From Dyadobacter sp. CECT 9275 (lineage in GTDB: Bacteria > Bacteroidota > Bacteroidia > Cytophagales > Spirosomataceae): a stretch of 64,000 nt of DNA. Both the position numbers and the translations under genes were made by a program. The stretch lies in the NCBI RefSeq assembly GCF_907164905.1, contig NZ_CAJRAF010000002.1, positions 1,364,001-1,428,000 on the forward strand, read 5' to 3'. Below are positions 9,322-18,351 of this stretch, piece after piece; position 1 is the first letter of the stretch, and each line of letters opens with the position of its first letter. Under the pieces are notes generated by a model. That model ran no database searches. It saw only the letters and a list, made by a program, of their open reading frames with translations, and was not told where the DNA came from.

Positions 9322-10254
9322 ATGGAGCAGCTTTCGGCTCAAAATTTAAAAGGGACCTGGTGTACAATGCTTTTGCCCGTCAGGGCAGATAACGGTATTG
9401 ACTATCAGTTACTGGAAGACGAGCTGGACATACTCTGCAGTGCCGGTATCAGCGGAATTTATTCAAATGGTACTGCGGGCGAGTTTTTCAACCAGACCGA
9501 ATCAGAATTTGACTCCATCAATCAGTTATTGGCACAAAAATGCAGTCAGTCTGGTATTCCCTTTCAGATTGGTGCAAGTCACATGAGCCCGCTCATTTCT
9601 CTGGAAAGGATCCGGCGGTCACGGTCTTTAAAACCAGGAGCTTTTCAGGTAATCATGCCCGACTGGGTAGCGCCCAACCCTGATGAGCAAGTAAACTTTC
9701 TGAAAGTGATTGCCGAAGAGGCCTTCCCAATCCCATTGGTTTTATATCATGTGGGCCATACCAAAACGGTTTTGAAACCAGCCGACTTTGGCCGGCTGGC
9801 GCTGGAAATCCCCTCCCTGATCGGCATAAAAGTAGGTGCCGGTGGGGCTGAATGGTATACCGCAATGCTGAAGGAAAATCCGCCGCTTTCCGTTTTTGTT
9901 CCCGGCCACAAACTCGCCACCGGTGTGAAAGAAGGCGTGGCCTCAGGAGCTTATTCCAATATGGCCTGTATCCATCCGCAGGCAGCGCAGCAATGGTATC
10001 TGCTAATGCAGGAAGATTTGCCCGCGGCACTGGAGATGGAACAGCGGATTACACAATTTTTCGATCAGTGTATTTTACCACTGCATTTTAAAGGTTATTC
10101 TGACATGGCGCTGGACAAATTCCTGGCGGCAATAGGAGGCTGGACCGCCGTTGGCACACGTGTAAGGTGGCCCTACCAGTCAATTGACCAACAAGAGGTA
10201 TCGGCAGTCCGAAAAATTGGCAGAAAGTTGATACCCGAATTTTTCCTTGTCTGA
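9322..10254 (+). CDS. DapA/NanA-family aldolase or dehydratase
   Basis: 310 residues, the standard length of the dihydrodipicolinate synthase/N-acetylneuraminate lyase superfamily. The Schiff-base lysine is K170 in LIGIKVGAGG and the catalytic tyrosine Y142 in LVLYHVGHTK; their spacing (28) equals that of E. coli DapA (Y133/K161). The SNGTAGEFF segment corresponds to the GTTGE substrate-carboxylate loop. Next to propellers and transporters rather than lysine genes, it more likely cleaves or dehydrates a 2-keto-3-deoxy sugar acid than makes dihydrodipicolinate. Cytoplasmic. The exact substrate cannot be read from sequence. Confidence 0.88.
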   Translation: MEQLSAQNLKGTWCTMLLPVRADNGIDYQLLEDELDILCSAGISGIYSNGTAGEFFNQTESEFDSINQLLAQKCSQSGIPFQIGASHMSPLISLERIRRSRSLKPGAFQVIMPDWVAPNPDEQVNFLKVIAEEAFPIPLVLYHVGHTKTVLKPADFGRLALEIPSLIGIKVGAGGAEWYTAMLKENPPLSVFVPGHKLATGVKEGVASGAYSNMACIHPQAAQQWYLLMQEDLPAALEMEQRITQFFDQCILPLHFKGYSDMALDKFLAAIGGWTAVGTRVRWPYQSIDQQEVSAVRKIGRKLIPEFFLV

Positions 10255-10304
10255 ACTTCACATACTTCAATACCACAGCAACCATTTTACCAAACCCCAT
10301 TATA

Positions 10305-11519
10305 ATGAGATTGAATAAGATATCAGGACTTTTTTTAGTTTTCACCCTGGTGATGATCTACGCTCCGGGTATCCAGGCCCGCTCCTTTTCTCTTCCCGGA
10401 GCTGCCCTACTTGCGGCTGACAGTATTCCTGGAGTGCGTAAAATCGAAGATGTGATCATTTATCAGAATCCGGATTTTCACGCTGCTTTTCCATCAGTCA
10501 TCAAAAAGAAAAACGGTGAGATACTGCTTGCTTTCCGCCGGGCCCCCAATCGGAAAATTTTCAGTGAAAAGGGCACCAATCATGTCGACCCGAACAGTTA
10601 TCTCGTAGCGGTGAAATCGAAAGACGGCAAAACCTGGACCCCTGAACCAGAATTGATCTATGCACATACTTTTGGAGGTTCTCAGGACCCCTGTCTGCTT
10701 CAGTTGAAAGACGGTACCCTGTTGTGCGCCAGTTATGGATGGGCATTTGTACGTCCCGACGGCATCCCCAATTTAAAAAAACCATACTTCGAAGCAGGTG
10801 GTGCTATTTTCCTGGGAGGCTACATCATGCGTTCTACCGATGGCGCCAAATCCTGGCAGGGACCCATTTACCCTCCTCATATCGCCCCGGAAATTAATCA
10901 TACCGCCCTTGGAAACATGGTTCCGGCATATAACCGTGGTGCCATGTATGAGGGCAAGGACGGACGGATTTTTTGGGTTGTAGCGGCGACTGACCAGCAA
11001 AAGCCCGGTAAAACTTCCAATCACCTGCTGATATCATCCGACAAAGGGCTTACCTGGAAATATTCCGCTCCGGTGGCAGTGGACAGCAAGGTATCTTTTA
11101 ATGAAGCCTCGGTTTATGAAACACCCAAAGGTAATCTGGTTGCTTTTCTGAGAACCGCCGGGCTGGATGACCAGGCCTGTATTGCACGCTCCACCGATGG
11201 CGGAAAAACTTTTACTGCCTGGGAGAAAATGGGATTTCAGGGACACCCGTTACAGGCACTTCGCCTGCCCGATAACCGCGTGCTGGTTTCCTACGGATAC
11301 CGCCATAAACCGCTGGGCATCCGGGCCCGGATTCTGAACGCCGAATGTACCGATTTTGCAACGGCTCCGGAAATTGTTCTGCGCACAGACGGAGGCAGTA
11401 CCGACCTTGGATATCCCTGGGCCGTTCAGCTGGATAAGAACCGCGTGCTGGTCAGTTATTATTTCAATGTTCCAGGCGGCCCGCAGCACATTGCCGGAAG
11501 TATTCTGGAAATCAAATAA
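10305..11519 (+). CDS. Exported sialidase-fold hydrolase-like protein, paralog B1
   Basis: 404 residues with a signal peptide (MRLNKISGLFLVFTLVMIYAPGIQA). The first blade reads FHAAFPSVIKKKNGEILLAFRRAPNRK (59 onward), with HAAFPS where GH33 sialidases have F/YRIP. Asp boxes include SSDKGLTW and STDGGKTF; others are the short SKDGKTW form. Conserved GGSQDPCLLQL and FQGHPLQALRLPDNRVLVSYGYRHKPLGIRARIL blocks are nearly identical in the protein at 13164-14354. The B pair is clearly distinct from the A pair (4409, 8105), so the locus has two separately duplicated propeller types. Substrate unknown. Confidence 0.8.
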   Translation: MRLNKISGLFLVFTLVMIYAPGIQARSFSLPGAALLAADSIPGVRKIEDVIIYQNPDFHAAFPSVIKKKNGEILLAFRRAPNRKIFSEKGTNHVDPNSYLVAVKSKDGKTWTPEPELIYAHTFGGSQDPCLLQLKDGTLLCASYGWAFVRPDGIPNLKKPYFEAGGAIFLGGYIMRSTDGAKSWQGPIYPPHIAPEINHTALGNMVPAYNRGAMYEGKDGRIFWVVAATDQQKPGKTSNHLLISSDKGLTWKYSAPVAVDSKVSFNEASVYETPKGNLVAFLRTAGLDDQACIARSTDGGKTFTAWEKMGFQGHPLQALRLPDNRVLVSYGYRHKPLGIRARILNAECTDFATAPEIVLRTDGGSTDLGYPWAVQLDKNRVLVSYYFNVPGGPQHIAGSILEIK

Positions 11520-11552
11520 ACGGATCGTGTGCTTATCTCAAATTTCACCGAC

Positions 11553-12254
11553 ATGCTGATGAAAATACGCCGGTCCTGCTTCCCAGGAGTTACTGTCACC
11601 ATGCTACTATTGGTTTTTCATACCGCCAATGGCCAGCAAACAAACTGGGATAGCACCGCAAGGCCTGATGTTTATGCTCCGCGGGTTGGGTTGATGAAAA
11701 CGTTTCGTCACTCCAGAAAGGACATTGTTTTCCTGGGGAACAGCATCACATTCTGGGCCGAATGGAGCGAATTTCTGGAAAACCGGCATGTAAAGAACCG
11801 GGGCATTCCCGGCGACAACAGCTTCGGTGTTCTCGAACGCCTCGGAGAGGTAACCAACGGAAAACCAGCAAAGATTTTTGTAATGATCGGCATCAATGAC
11901 CTGGCCCGGAATATCCCGGCAGAAATATTACTGAAAAATTTCCAGCGGATTGTCCGTAGGATAAAAACGGAATCTCCCGACACACGAATCTATCTTCAAA
12001 CCCTGCTTCCGACCAATGATTCCTTCCACAAAATGACCAATCACTGTAATAAGGACGCGGTGATCAGGGACGTAAACCTTGGGCTGGACCAATTGGCAAA
12101 GGACGAAAAAGTCTCTTTCGTTGATCTGTACAGCCACTTTGCGGATGAAAAGGGAAAATTAAAAAAGGAGCTTACATGGGATGGCGTACACCTTACGGCG
12201 GAGGGATATCTGCTTTGGGCCGCTGTCCTGAAACGGGGTAAGTATTTAAGATAA
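11553..12254 (+). CDS. Exported SGNH/GDSL-family esterase or lipase-like hydrolase
   Basis: About 234 residues with a signal peptide ending near TANGQ. All SGNH blocks are visible: block I FLGNSIT (nucleophile Ser), block II GIPGDNS (Gly), block III MIGINDLA (Asn) and block V WDGVHLTAEGY (Asp and His). These enzymes remove acetyl or other acyl esters from glycans, so a deacylase role before propeller action is plausible. I prefer ATG 11553 (ATG 11559 is equally possible); a GTG at 11529 also exists but would put extra residues before the signal peptide. It starts 33 bp after the paralog B1 stop. Confidence 0.85.
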   Translation: MLMKIRRSCFPGVTVTMLLLVFHTANGQQTNWDSTARPDVYAPRVGLMKTFRHSRKDIVFLGNSITFWAEWSEFLENRHVKNRGIPGDNSFGVLERLGEVTNGKPAKIFVMIGINDLARNIPAEILLKNFQRIVRRIKTESPDTRIYLQTLLPTNDSFHKMTNHCNKDAVIRDVNLGLDQLAKDEKVSFVDLYSHFADEKGKLKKELTWDGVHLTAEGYLLWAAVLKRGKYLR

Positions 12255-12310
12255 CAACCGGAAATCTCAGATTTCCATCATGAATAGTTTCAACAAACCA
12301 TGTATTCTGA

Positions 12311-13099
12311 ATGACAGCTTACCATACTGATATATTCCAACTGAACGACAAGCACATCTGGGTATTTGGCGGAGCAGGTTACCTGGGGCAGGCTACCGTG
12401 CTGATGCTCTCCAGGCTAGGGGCAAAAGTCCTTTGTGTGGATCTGGACAACCGAGCGGAAATCTTTGTAAGGAATAACAATTTAACAGGTGTTACACCCG
12501 CCTCGCTTGACATCAGAGAGACAGGGGCATGTGAACAGTTTGTCAAAGACCGGATCGCAGAGCGGGGTGTTCCGGACGGTTACGTAAACCTGACCACTGC
12601 AACAACAGCAAAAAAAATGGAAGACCTCACCGCCGAAGATTTTGATTCCGTAAATCATGGTGGCTTAACCTCCACCTTTATCCTCACCCGGGCGATCGGC
12701 AGCCAGATGGCCGTTCGCAACAGGGGAAGTATTGTACTGTTTTCCAGCATGTACGGAACGGTATCTCCCTATCCCGAGGTATATCAGGAACCGATGAACA
12801 AAAATCCGCTGGAATACGGGATTGGCAAGGCGGGAATCACCCAGATGACCCGTTATTTGGCCGTGCACTGGGGGAAATCCAATGTACGTTGTAACTGCAT
12901 TTCTCCGGGCCCGTTCCCCAATCCTGAGGTACAGAAAACCCATGGGGCCTTTGTGGAAAGACTGGCCGGGAAGTCTCCGCTGGGCCGAATCGGACAGGCG
13001 GAGGAGATAGCAGGTTCCGTGGCTTTCCTGTTGTCCGGGATTTCTTCCTATATCACCGGCCACAACCTGGCCGTGGATGGCGGGTGGACCTGCTGGTAG
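12311..13099 (+). CDS. SDR family oxidoreductase
   Basis: 262 residues, classical SDR length. The N-terminal nucleotide motif is VFGGAGYLGQA, with V-D at the end of strand 2 (LCVDLDNR), which favours NAD(H). The catalytic serine is in VLFSSMYG and the YxxxK motif is intact as EYGIGKAG; the C-terminus has the usual ISSYITGHNLAVDGGW. Within this locus it probably oxidises or reduces a sugar or sugar-acid hydroxyl. There is a 56-bp gap from the esterase gene. Compare with the SDR at 22633, which has lost the active-site lysine. Confidence 0.88.
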   Translation: MTAYHTDIFQLNDKHIWVFGGAGYLGQATVLMLSRLGAKVLCVDLDNRAEIFVRNNNLTGVTPASLDIRETGACEQFVKDRIAERGVPDGYVNLTTATTAKKMEDLTAEDFDSVNHGGLTSTFILTRAIGSQMAVRNRGSIVLFSSMYGTVSPYPEVYQEPMNKNPLEYGIGKAGITQMTRYLAVHWGKSNVRCNCISPGPFPNPEVQKTHGAFVERLAGKSPLGRIGQAEEIAGSVAFLLSGISSYITGHNLAVDGGWTCW

Positions 13100-13163
13100 G
13101 ACGCCTCAGGTTTATCCATCTTAAAAACATTTTTTGAAACACCATTCCTAACCCCAATATCTT

Positions 13164-14354
13164 ATGCAATTGAACACGCTTATACGACTCGGGCTGATGC
13201 TTGTCCTTATCTGCAAAGGCCTCTATGATGTTTCGGCCGACCCTATGCCGGGCGACAGTATTAAAGGTGTCCGGAAAGTTCAGGATGTCATGATTTATCA
13301 GGACAGTCAGTTCCACTGTGCATTTCCTTCTGTTGTTAAACTGAAAAACGGGGAAATTTATGTAGCCTTCCGCCGTGCTCCAAACCGGAAAATATTTGGC
13401 GAAAAAGGTACCAGCCACGTAGACCCGAACAGCTATCTGGTAGCGGTACGCTCCAAAGACGGGAAAACCTGGACCAAAGAACCTGAACTGATCTATGCGC
13501 ACCCCTTTGGTGGTTCGCAGGACCCATGTCTGCTGCAATTGCGGAACGGGAATTTGTTATGCGCCAGTTATGGATGGGCGTTTGTTCGTCCTGATGGTCT
13601 CCCAAACCTTAAAAAACCGCATTTTGAAACCTCGGGCGCCACATTTTTGGGTGGTTACATGGTACGTTCCACCGATGACGCAAAATCCTGGAAAGGTCCC
13701 GTTTATCCGCCACATATCGAACAGGAAATTCTTTACACCGCCATGGGAAATCCACTTCCAGCTTATAACCGCGGTGCTTTGTATGAGGCAAAGGATGGCC
13801 GCATTTTATGGGTTGTTGCCAATACCGACAGGGAAACACCTAACAAGACCTCCAATCACCTGATTGTTTCGGAGGACAAGGGCCTTACCTGGAAATACTC
13901 AAGCGCCGTGGCGGTAGACGACAAGATTTCCTTCAATGAAACATCCGTTTATGAAACGCCGAAGGGGGATATCGTTGCATTTATGAGGACCGAAGACAAT
14001 GGCGACCAAGCTTGCATCGCACGATCCACAGATGGCGGAAAAACATTTAAACCCTGGGAGAGCATGGGCTTTCAGGGACATCCGCTGCAGGCGCTTCGCC
14101 TCCCCGACAACCGGGTACTCCTCAGTTACGGTTACCGCCACAAGCCGCTGGGAATCCGGGCACGTATTCTGAATGCGGAATGTACCGATTTTGCCACAGC
14201 TCCTGAAATAATTCTACGTACAGATGGCGGCAATGGTGACCTGGGTTATCCCTGGGCAGTTCAGCTGGATAAAAAACATGTGCTGGTAACTTACTATTTC
14301 AATGTGCCGGGAGGTATGCAGCATATTGCGGGCAGTATTCTGGCAATAGACTAA
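13164..14354 (+). CDS. Exported sialidase-fold hydrolase-like protein, paralog B2
   Basis: 396 residues with a signal peptide (MQLNTLIRLGLMLVLICKGLYDVSA). Nearly identical in layout and much of its sequence to the 10305-11519 product: FHCAFPSVVKLKNGE, GGSQDPCLLQL, NETSVYETPKGD, FQGHPLQALRLPDNRVL. The first-blade arginine of sialidases is again absent (HCAFPS, 51-56). It lies 6 bp upstream of the sodium:solute symporter gene, so substrate release and uptake are probably co-expressed. The leader carries ATTCCTAA about 20 bp before the start, as in the A pair. Confidence 0.8.
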   Translation: MQLNTLIRLGLMLVLICKGLYDVSADPMPGDSIKGVRKVQDVMIYQDSQFHCAFPSVVKLKNGEIYVAFRRAPNRKIFGEKGTSHVDPNSYLVAVRSKDGKTWTKEPELIYAHPFGGSQDPCLLQLRNGNLLCASYGWAFVRPDGLPNLKKPHFETSGATFLGGYMVRSTDDAKSWKGPVYPPHIEQEILYTAMGNPLPAYNRGALYEAKDGRILWVVANTDRETPNKTSNHLIVSEDKGLTWKYSSAVAVDDKISFNETSVYETPKGDIVAFMRTEDNGDQACIARSTDGGKTFKPWESMGFQGHPLQALRLPDNRVLLSYGYRHKPLGIRARILNAECTDFATAPEIILRTDGGNGDLGYPWAVQLDKKHVLVTYYFNVPGGMQHIAGSILAID

Positions 14355-14360
14355 CCCCAG

Positions 14361-15914
14361 ATGATGCCGCATCCCATCAACACGCAGGTGCCACTCCTTG
14401 CAGCAATGCCCCGGCTAACCTACCCGGACTGGATAGTCATAGCCGTTTACGGTGCATTGATGCTTTTTATTGGCTGGTACTATTCACGCAGAAACAAAAC
14501 CCAGGAAGACTACGTGCTAGGGGGCCGTAAAATGAACCCTACCTCGGTGGGTATCTCCTTGTTTGCTACGCTGCTCAGTACCCTGAGTTACCTGTCCTAT
14601 CCCGGCGAGATGATCAAACACGGGCCGGTAATCTTCTCCGGAATGATTGCCTATCCGGTGATCTATTACGTGGCAGGCTGGTGGCTGATTCCCTACATCA
14701 TGAAAATGAAGGTAACCAGCGCTTATGAAATCCTGGAAAGAAAACTGGGGCTCAGTGTGCGGATGCTGGCAACGTTCATGTTTCTGTCGCTCCGGTTTTT
14801 ATGGATGGCTACCATTGTTTACGTCACGGTAGACGTTGCTTTGTTATCTGTTATTGATATTAACCCTGCCTATACTCCGTTCATTGGCATCATCCTCATG
14901 CTGGTTACCATCATTTATACTTCTATGGGTGGCCTTAAAGCGGTCGTTCTTACCGATGTGATCCAGTCAGCCATCTTTCTGGGCGGGGCTGTTCTGAGTA
15001 TCATCATCATCTGTCTGAACCTGGATTCCTTTACAGGCATATTTCCAAAACAATGGCCCGCTCACTGGGATACACCCCGGCTCGGATTTAACGTCATGGA
15101 ACGTACCTCAGTAGGAAATGCTGCCCTGGTAATTTTCACCTGGTACGTATGTACTACCGGATCTGACCAAATGGCCATACAACGTTACTTGTCAACCAAA
15201 GACATCCGGGACGCCAGAAAAACCCTGCGGGTTTCGTTTTTTTCAAGCATGCTTTCAGACCTGCTGCTGGCGCTTCTGGGATTATCCATGCTTGCGTTTT
15301 ATGTCAAAAATCAGCATTTTCTGTTACCAGGACAAACAATTTACGAGCAGGCAGATACTCTTTTCCCGAGGTTCATCATGATCGGGTTGCCTGCGGGGCT
15401 TTCGGGACTGGTCATTTCCGGCTTGCTGGCAGCCGCCATGTCCAGTATGTCGTCGGGTTTGAACAGTGTGTCGTCCGTTATCGCCGAAGACTTCCTGAAA
15501 CGGTTCCGGAATCCATCAGCCACACCACCTGACCCGCTCAGGCTTGTTAAACAGCTCTCCTACTTTTCCGGAGGTATTGTAATTGTGCTCAGTCTTTTTG
15601 TGTCGGGCGTACAGGGAAACCTCTATGAAGTGGTCATGAAAGTCGTCAATCTATTTGTAGCACCCTTGTTCGTCCTGTTTTTCATGGCCCTGTTCGTCCC
15701 TTTTGCTACCGAAAGAGCCACTTTTGCTGCGGGCCTCATAGCGGTTGGTGCCGCCATAGGGGTGGCGTTTTATGGTGTTTTTGGTATTACCATTCTGTGG
15801 ATGATGCCGTGTTCACTGGTTACAGGCGTTGCGGTTGGCGTGCTGCTGAGCCTCCCTGACAGGTTCTTACTTAAAAAAGGGCAATCCAGGGATCCGTTGA
15901 AAGTCTCTGAGTAG
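14361..15914 (+). CDS. Sodium:solute symporter (SSS family)
   Basis: 517 residues with about 13 hydrophobic helices. It has the family features YYSRRNKTQEDYVLGGRKM after helix 1, SLFATLLSTLSYLSYPGE in helix 2, GGLKAVVLTDVIQ around helix 6, and the ATGSDQ-type segment (TTGSDQMAIQRYLSTKD). SSS members import sugars, sialic acid, proline or similar compounds with sodium. It starts 6 bp after paralog B2 (ATG 14361, or 14364 immediately after it). It is a second importer in the locus beside the MFS at 5627, implying either two products or two uptake routes for one. Confidence 0.9.
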   Translation: MMPHPINTQVPLLAAMPRLTYPDWIVIAVYGALMLFIGWYYSRRNKTQEDYVLGGRKMNPTSVGISLFATLLSTLSYLSYPGEMIKHGPVIFSGMIAYPVIYYVAGWWLIPYIMKMKVTSAYEILERKLGLSVRMLATFMFLSLRFLWMATIVYVTVDVALLSVIDINPAYTPFIGIILMLVTIIYTSMGGLKAVVLTDVIQSAIFLGGAVLSIIIICLNLDSFTGIFPKQWPAHWDTPRLGFNVMERTSVGNAALVIFTWYVCTTGSDQMAIQRYLSTKDIRDARKTLRVSFFSSMLSDLLLALLGLSMLAFYVKNQHFLLPGQTIYEQADTLFPRFIMIGLPAGLSGLVISGLLAAAMSSMSSGLNSVSSVIAEDFLKRFRNPSATPPDPLRLVKQLSYFSGGIVIVLSLFVSGVQGNLYEVVMKVVNLFVAPLFVLFFMALFVPFATERATFAAGLIAVGAAIGVAFYGVFGITILWMMPCSLVTGVAVGVLLSLPDRFLLKKGQSRDPLKVSE

Positions 15915-15938
15915 TTCAAATAAAATGATTACATCAAA

Positions 15939-18275
15939 ATGAAATATACCAATCTTCTTACTGCCCCAGACCAGGCCCTTATCGGAAGCAGGCTCAACGA
16001 TTTCATACCAACGGAAATCTATGACATCCATGTGCATCCCTATGACCCCGCTCATTTTGCACCCGGTACATGGGCATTCCTGGAAGGTGCCGGAGTACTG
16101 GGATGCGCCGAGCACCGGGCGGCTCTGCAGCAGTATATGCCGGTGAAAACAATCCATGGCCTGTACTTCGGAATGCCGCACAAAAGCAGTAATCGTCAGG
16201 AAATGAACCGGTGGGTACACAGCGAAGTAGTGAACAACGGCACTTCACTGAGCCGTTCACTGATGGTAGTATCTCCCCTGGATGATCCGCAGGAGATTGC
16301 CGGGAATTTAAGGAGTGGCAGGTTTACCGGACTTAAAGTATACCACTGTTATGCCGCCCGTCCTGATACCATGAATGCATCGGTAACGGAATATGCCCCC
16401 GAATGGATGTGGGAATTATTACACGAGACCAAGGGCGTGTTGCTGCTCCACATTGTCCGCGACGGCGCGATGGATGATGCTGATAACCAAAAGGAAATAC
16501 GCAGGCTGTGCCGTACCTATCCCAATGTCAGACTGATACTCGCTCATGTGGCCCGGAGTTTTAATTATCGGAATGCGAGAAGCGGCCTTTATTCACTTGT
16601 CGATCTGGACAATGCGGTTATCGATACATCCGCTGTTACAGAATCTGAATCCTTTGCAGCTGCACTGAGGATACTTGGTCCCAAGCGGGTACTCTGGGGT
16701 TCAGACTTCGCCGTAAGCGAGGCCCGCGGACGATGTGTTACAACGGGTGGTTACTTTTACTGGCTTCATCCGGAAACCATCGCCCCGGAACACAAACCCG
16801 CAACAACCAATGAAATGACCCTGATCGGGATCGAATCCCTGCTTACCCTGCGCGAAGCCTGCGACGATGCGGGAATGACACCTTCGGATGTTCAGGATAT
16901 ATTTTTAAATAATGCCTTACGATTATTGAGTCCGCATCTTCCATCCAATGCCTTACCCGAGGAATCCACCGGCCCCGACTACTGGAAAAAAGCCCGGGAA
17001 GTAATTTCCGGAGGCACCGGACTGCTTTCCAAAAGAGCAGAAATGTTTGACGGAAAACAGTGGCCAGCTTATTTTTCCAAATCAGCCGGATGCGAGGTTT
17101 GGGATATGAATGGGAAAAGGTATATTGATTTTGCCGGTGGAATCGGCGCCGTTTTACTGGGTTACGCCGACCCGGATGTAAACGCTGCAGTAACCCGGCG
17201 AATCGCTCAGGGAAGTTACAGTTCACTGGTCAATCCACAGGAAGTAGAACTCGCCGCTACCCTGCTGGACCTTCATCCCTGGGCAGGCAAAGTTCGTTAC
17301 GCCCGTGGTGGAGGAGAAGCCATGATGATGGCTGTTCGTATTGCCCGGGCATCCACCGGCCGGAGTGGGGTTGCGTTCTGCGGATACCACGGCTGGCACG
17401 ACTGGTACCTGGCGGCAAATCTTGGAGAGCACGATGCACTGGACGGACATTTATTGCCTGGCTTAGCTCCCAGTGGGGTTCCCCGGGAATTGAAAGGTAC
17501 TTCGGTCCCTTTCAGGTTTAACGACATGGCGTCCTTTGAATCCGCCCTGCAGACACTCGGCACCAACCTGGCGGCCGTAGTTATGGAACCCATGCGTTCC
17601 CAGTTCCCACAGGATGAGTTCATTGCAAAGGTGGCCGCCCGATGCAGGCAAAACGGTGGCGTTTTTGTGGTGGATGAAGTATCAAGCGGACTGCGCTATG
17701 GTTTCCCAGGTGCACTTTCACACATCGGAGTAGAGCCGGATGTTGTGGTTTATGCCAAAGCCATGGGAAATGGTTTCCCCTTCGGTGCAGTGATTGGCCG
17801 CGAAAAAATTATGGCAGATGCAAACGCCAGTTTTATCTCCTCCAGTTACTGGACCGACGGTGTAGGAACAGCCGCTGCTCTTGCCGTACTGGATAAAATG
17901 AGACGGCTCAATGTGCAGGAAGTGGTTTGGGAAAGAGGTTTAAAATTCAAGAAAAAATTGAATGACCTTGCCTCCCTGTATCCGGCATGCTGTCTGATAG
18001 TCGGCGGAATGCCCGTAACCCCAACCCTGTCCTTTCAGCTAAACGGCCAGGCCTTGATGGCTAAAAAGATTTTTATACAAAAAATGCTGGAACATGGCTT
18101 CCTGGTTTCCTCTTCGATGTACCTGATGTACGCCCATGAAGAGATACATGTGGATGGCCTGCTGCAAGCCATGGAGGTTGTGTTATCCGAAATGCAGGAG
18201 GATATCATCACTGGAAAATATGAAAATACTGGCGAGCCCCAGGATATTCAGCCTGGTTTTGCACGACTGACCTAG
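15939..18275 (+). CDS. Amidohydrolase_2 / class-III PLP aminotransferase fusion protein
   Basis: 778 residues formed of two complete enzymes. Residues 1 to about 335 are an amidohydrolase-2 barrel: metal-binding DIHVHP, LLLH, ILAHVARS and WGSDF. Residues about 345-778 are a glutamate-1-semialdehyde-aminomutase-like class-III aminotransferase: EVWDMNGKRYIDFAGG, GGGEAMMMAVRIARA, GYHGWHDWYLA, D579 in FVVDEVSSG and the PLP lysine K607 in VVYAKAMGNGFPFG. The frame is continuous through the junction (near 16940-16980) with no internal stop. One chain may hydrolyse a lactone, amide or ring and transaminate the product. It follows the SSS transporter by 24 bp. Each half is certain; the joint reaction is inference. 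Confidence 0.88.
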   Translation: MKYTNLLTAPDQALIGSRLNDFIPTEIYDIHVHPYDPAHFAPGTWAFLEGAGVLGCAEHRAALQQYMPVKTIHGLYFGMPHKSSNRQEMNRWVHSEVVNNGTSLSRSLMVVSPLDDPQEIAGNLRSGRFTGLKVYHCYAARPDTMNASVTEYAPEWMWELLHETKGVLLLHIVRDGAMDDADNQKEIRRLCRTYPNVRLILAHVARSFNYRNARSGLYSLVDLDNAVIDTSAVTESESFAAALRILGPKRVLWGSDFAVSEARGRCVTTGGYFYWLHPETIAPEHKPATTNEMTLIGIESLLTLREACDDAGMTPSDVQDIFLNNALRLLSPHLPSNALPEESTGPDYWKKAREVISGGTGLLSKRAEMFDGKQWPAYFSKSAGCEVWDMNGKRYIDFAGGIGAVLLGYADPDVNAAVTRRIAQGSYSSLVNPQEVELAATLLDLHPWAGKVRYARGGGEAMMMAVRIARASTGRSGVAFCGYHGWHDWYLAANLGEHDALDGHLLPGLAPSGVPRELKGTSVPFRFNDMASFESALQTLGTNLAAVVMEPMRSQFPQDEFIAKVAARCRQNGGVFVVDEVSSGLRYGFPGALSHIGVEPDVVVYAKAMGNGFPFGAVIGREKIMADANASFISSSYWTDGVGTAAALAVLDKMRRLNVQEVVWERGLKFKKKLNDLASLYPACCLIVGGMPVTPTLSFQLNGQALMAKKIFIQKMLEHGFLVSSSMYLMYAHEEIHVDGLLQAMEVVLSEMQEDIITGKYENTGEPQDIQPGFARLT

Positions 18276-18351
18276 CGGTCCCGCTGGGGATACCATTTAA
18301 AAAATCGAACTATAGCCGCATAACAGGCAAACCACCCTATTCTGTCATTAT

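Noticed and set aside
3279..14354. Calling the propeller genes true exo-alpha-sialidases (GH33).
   Set aside because: The F/YRIP arginine is absent at the first blade in all five exported copies, and no sialic-acid catabolic genes (NanE, NagA, NagB) lie nearby; only the fold is supported.
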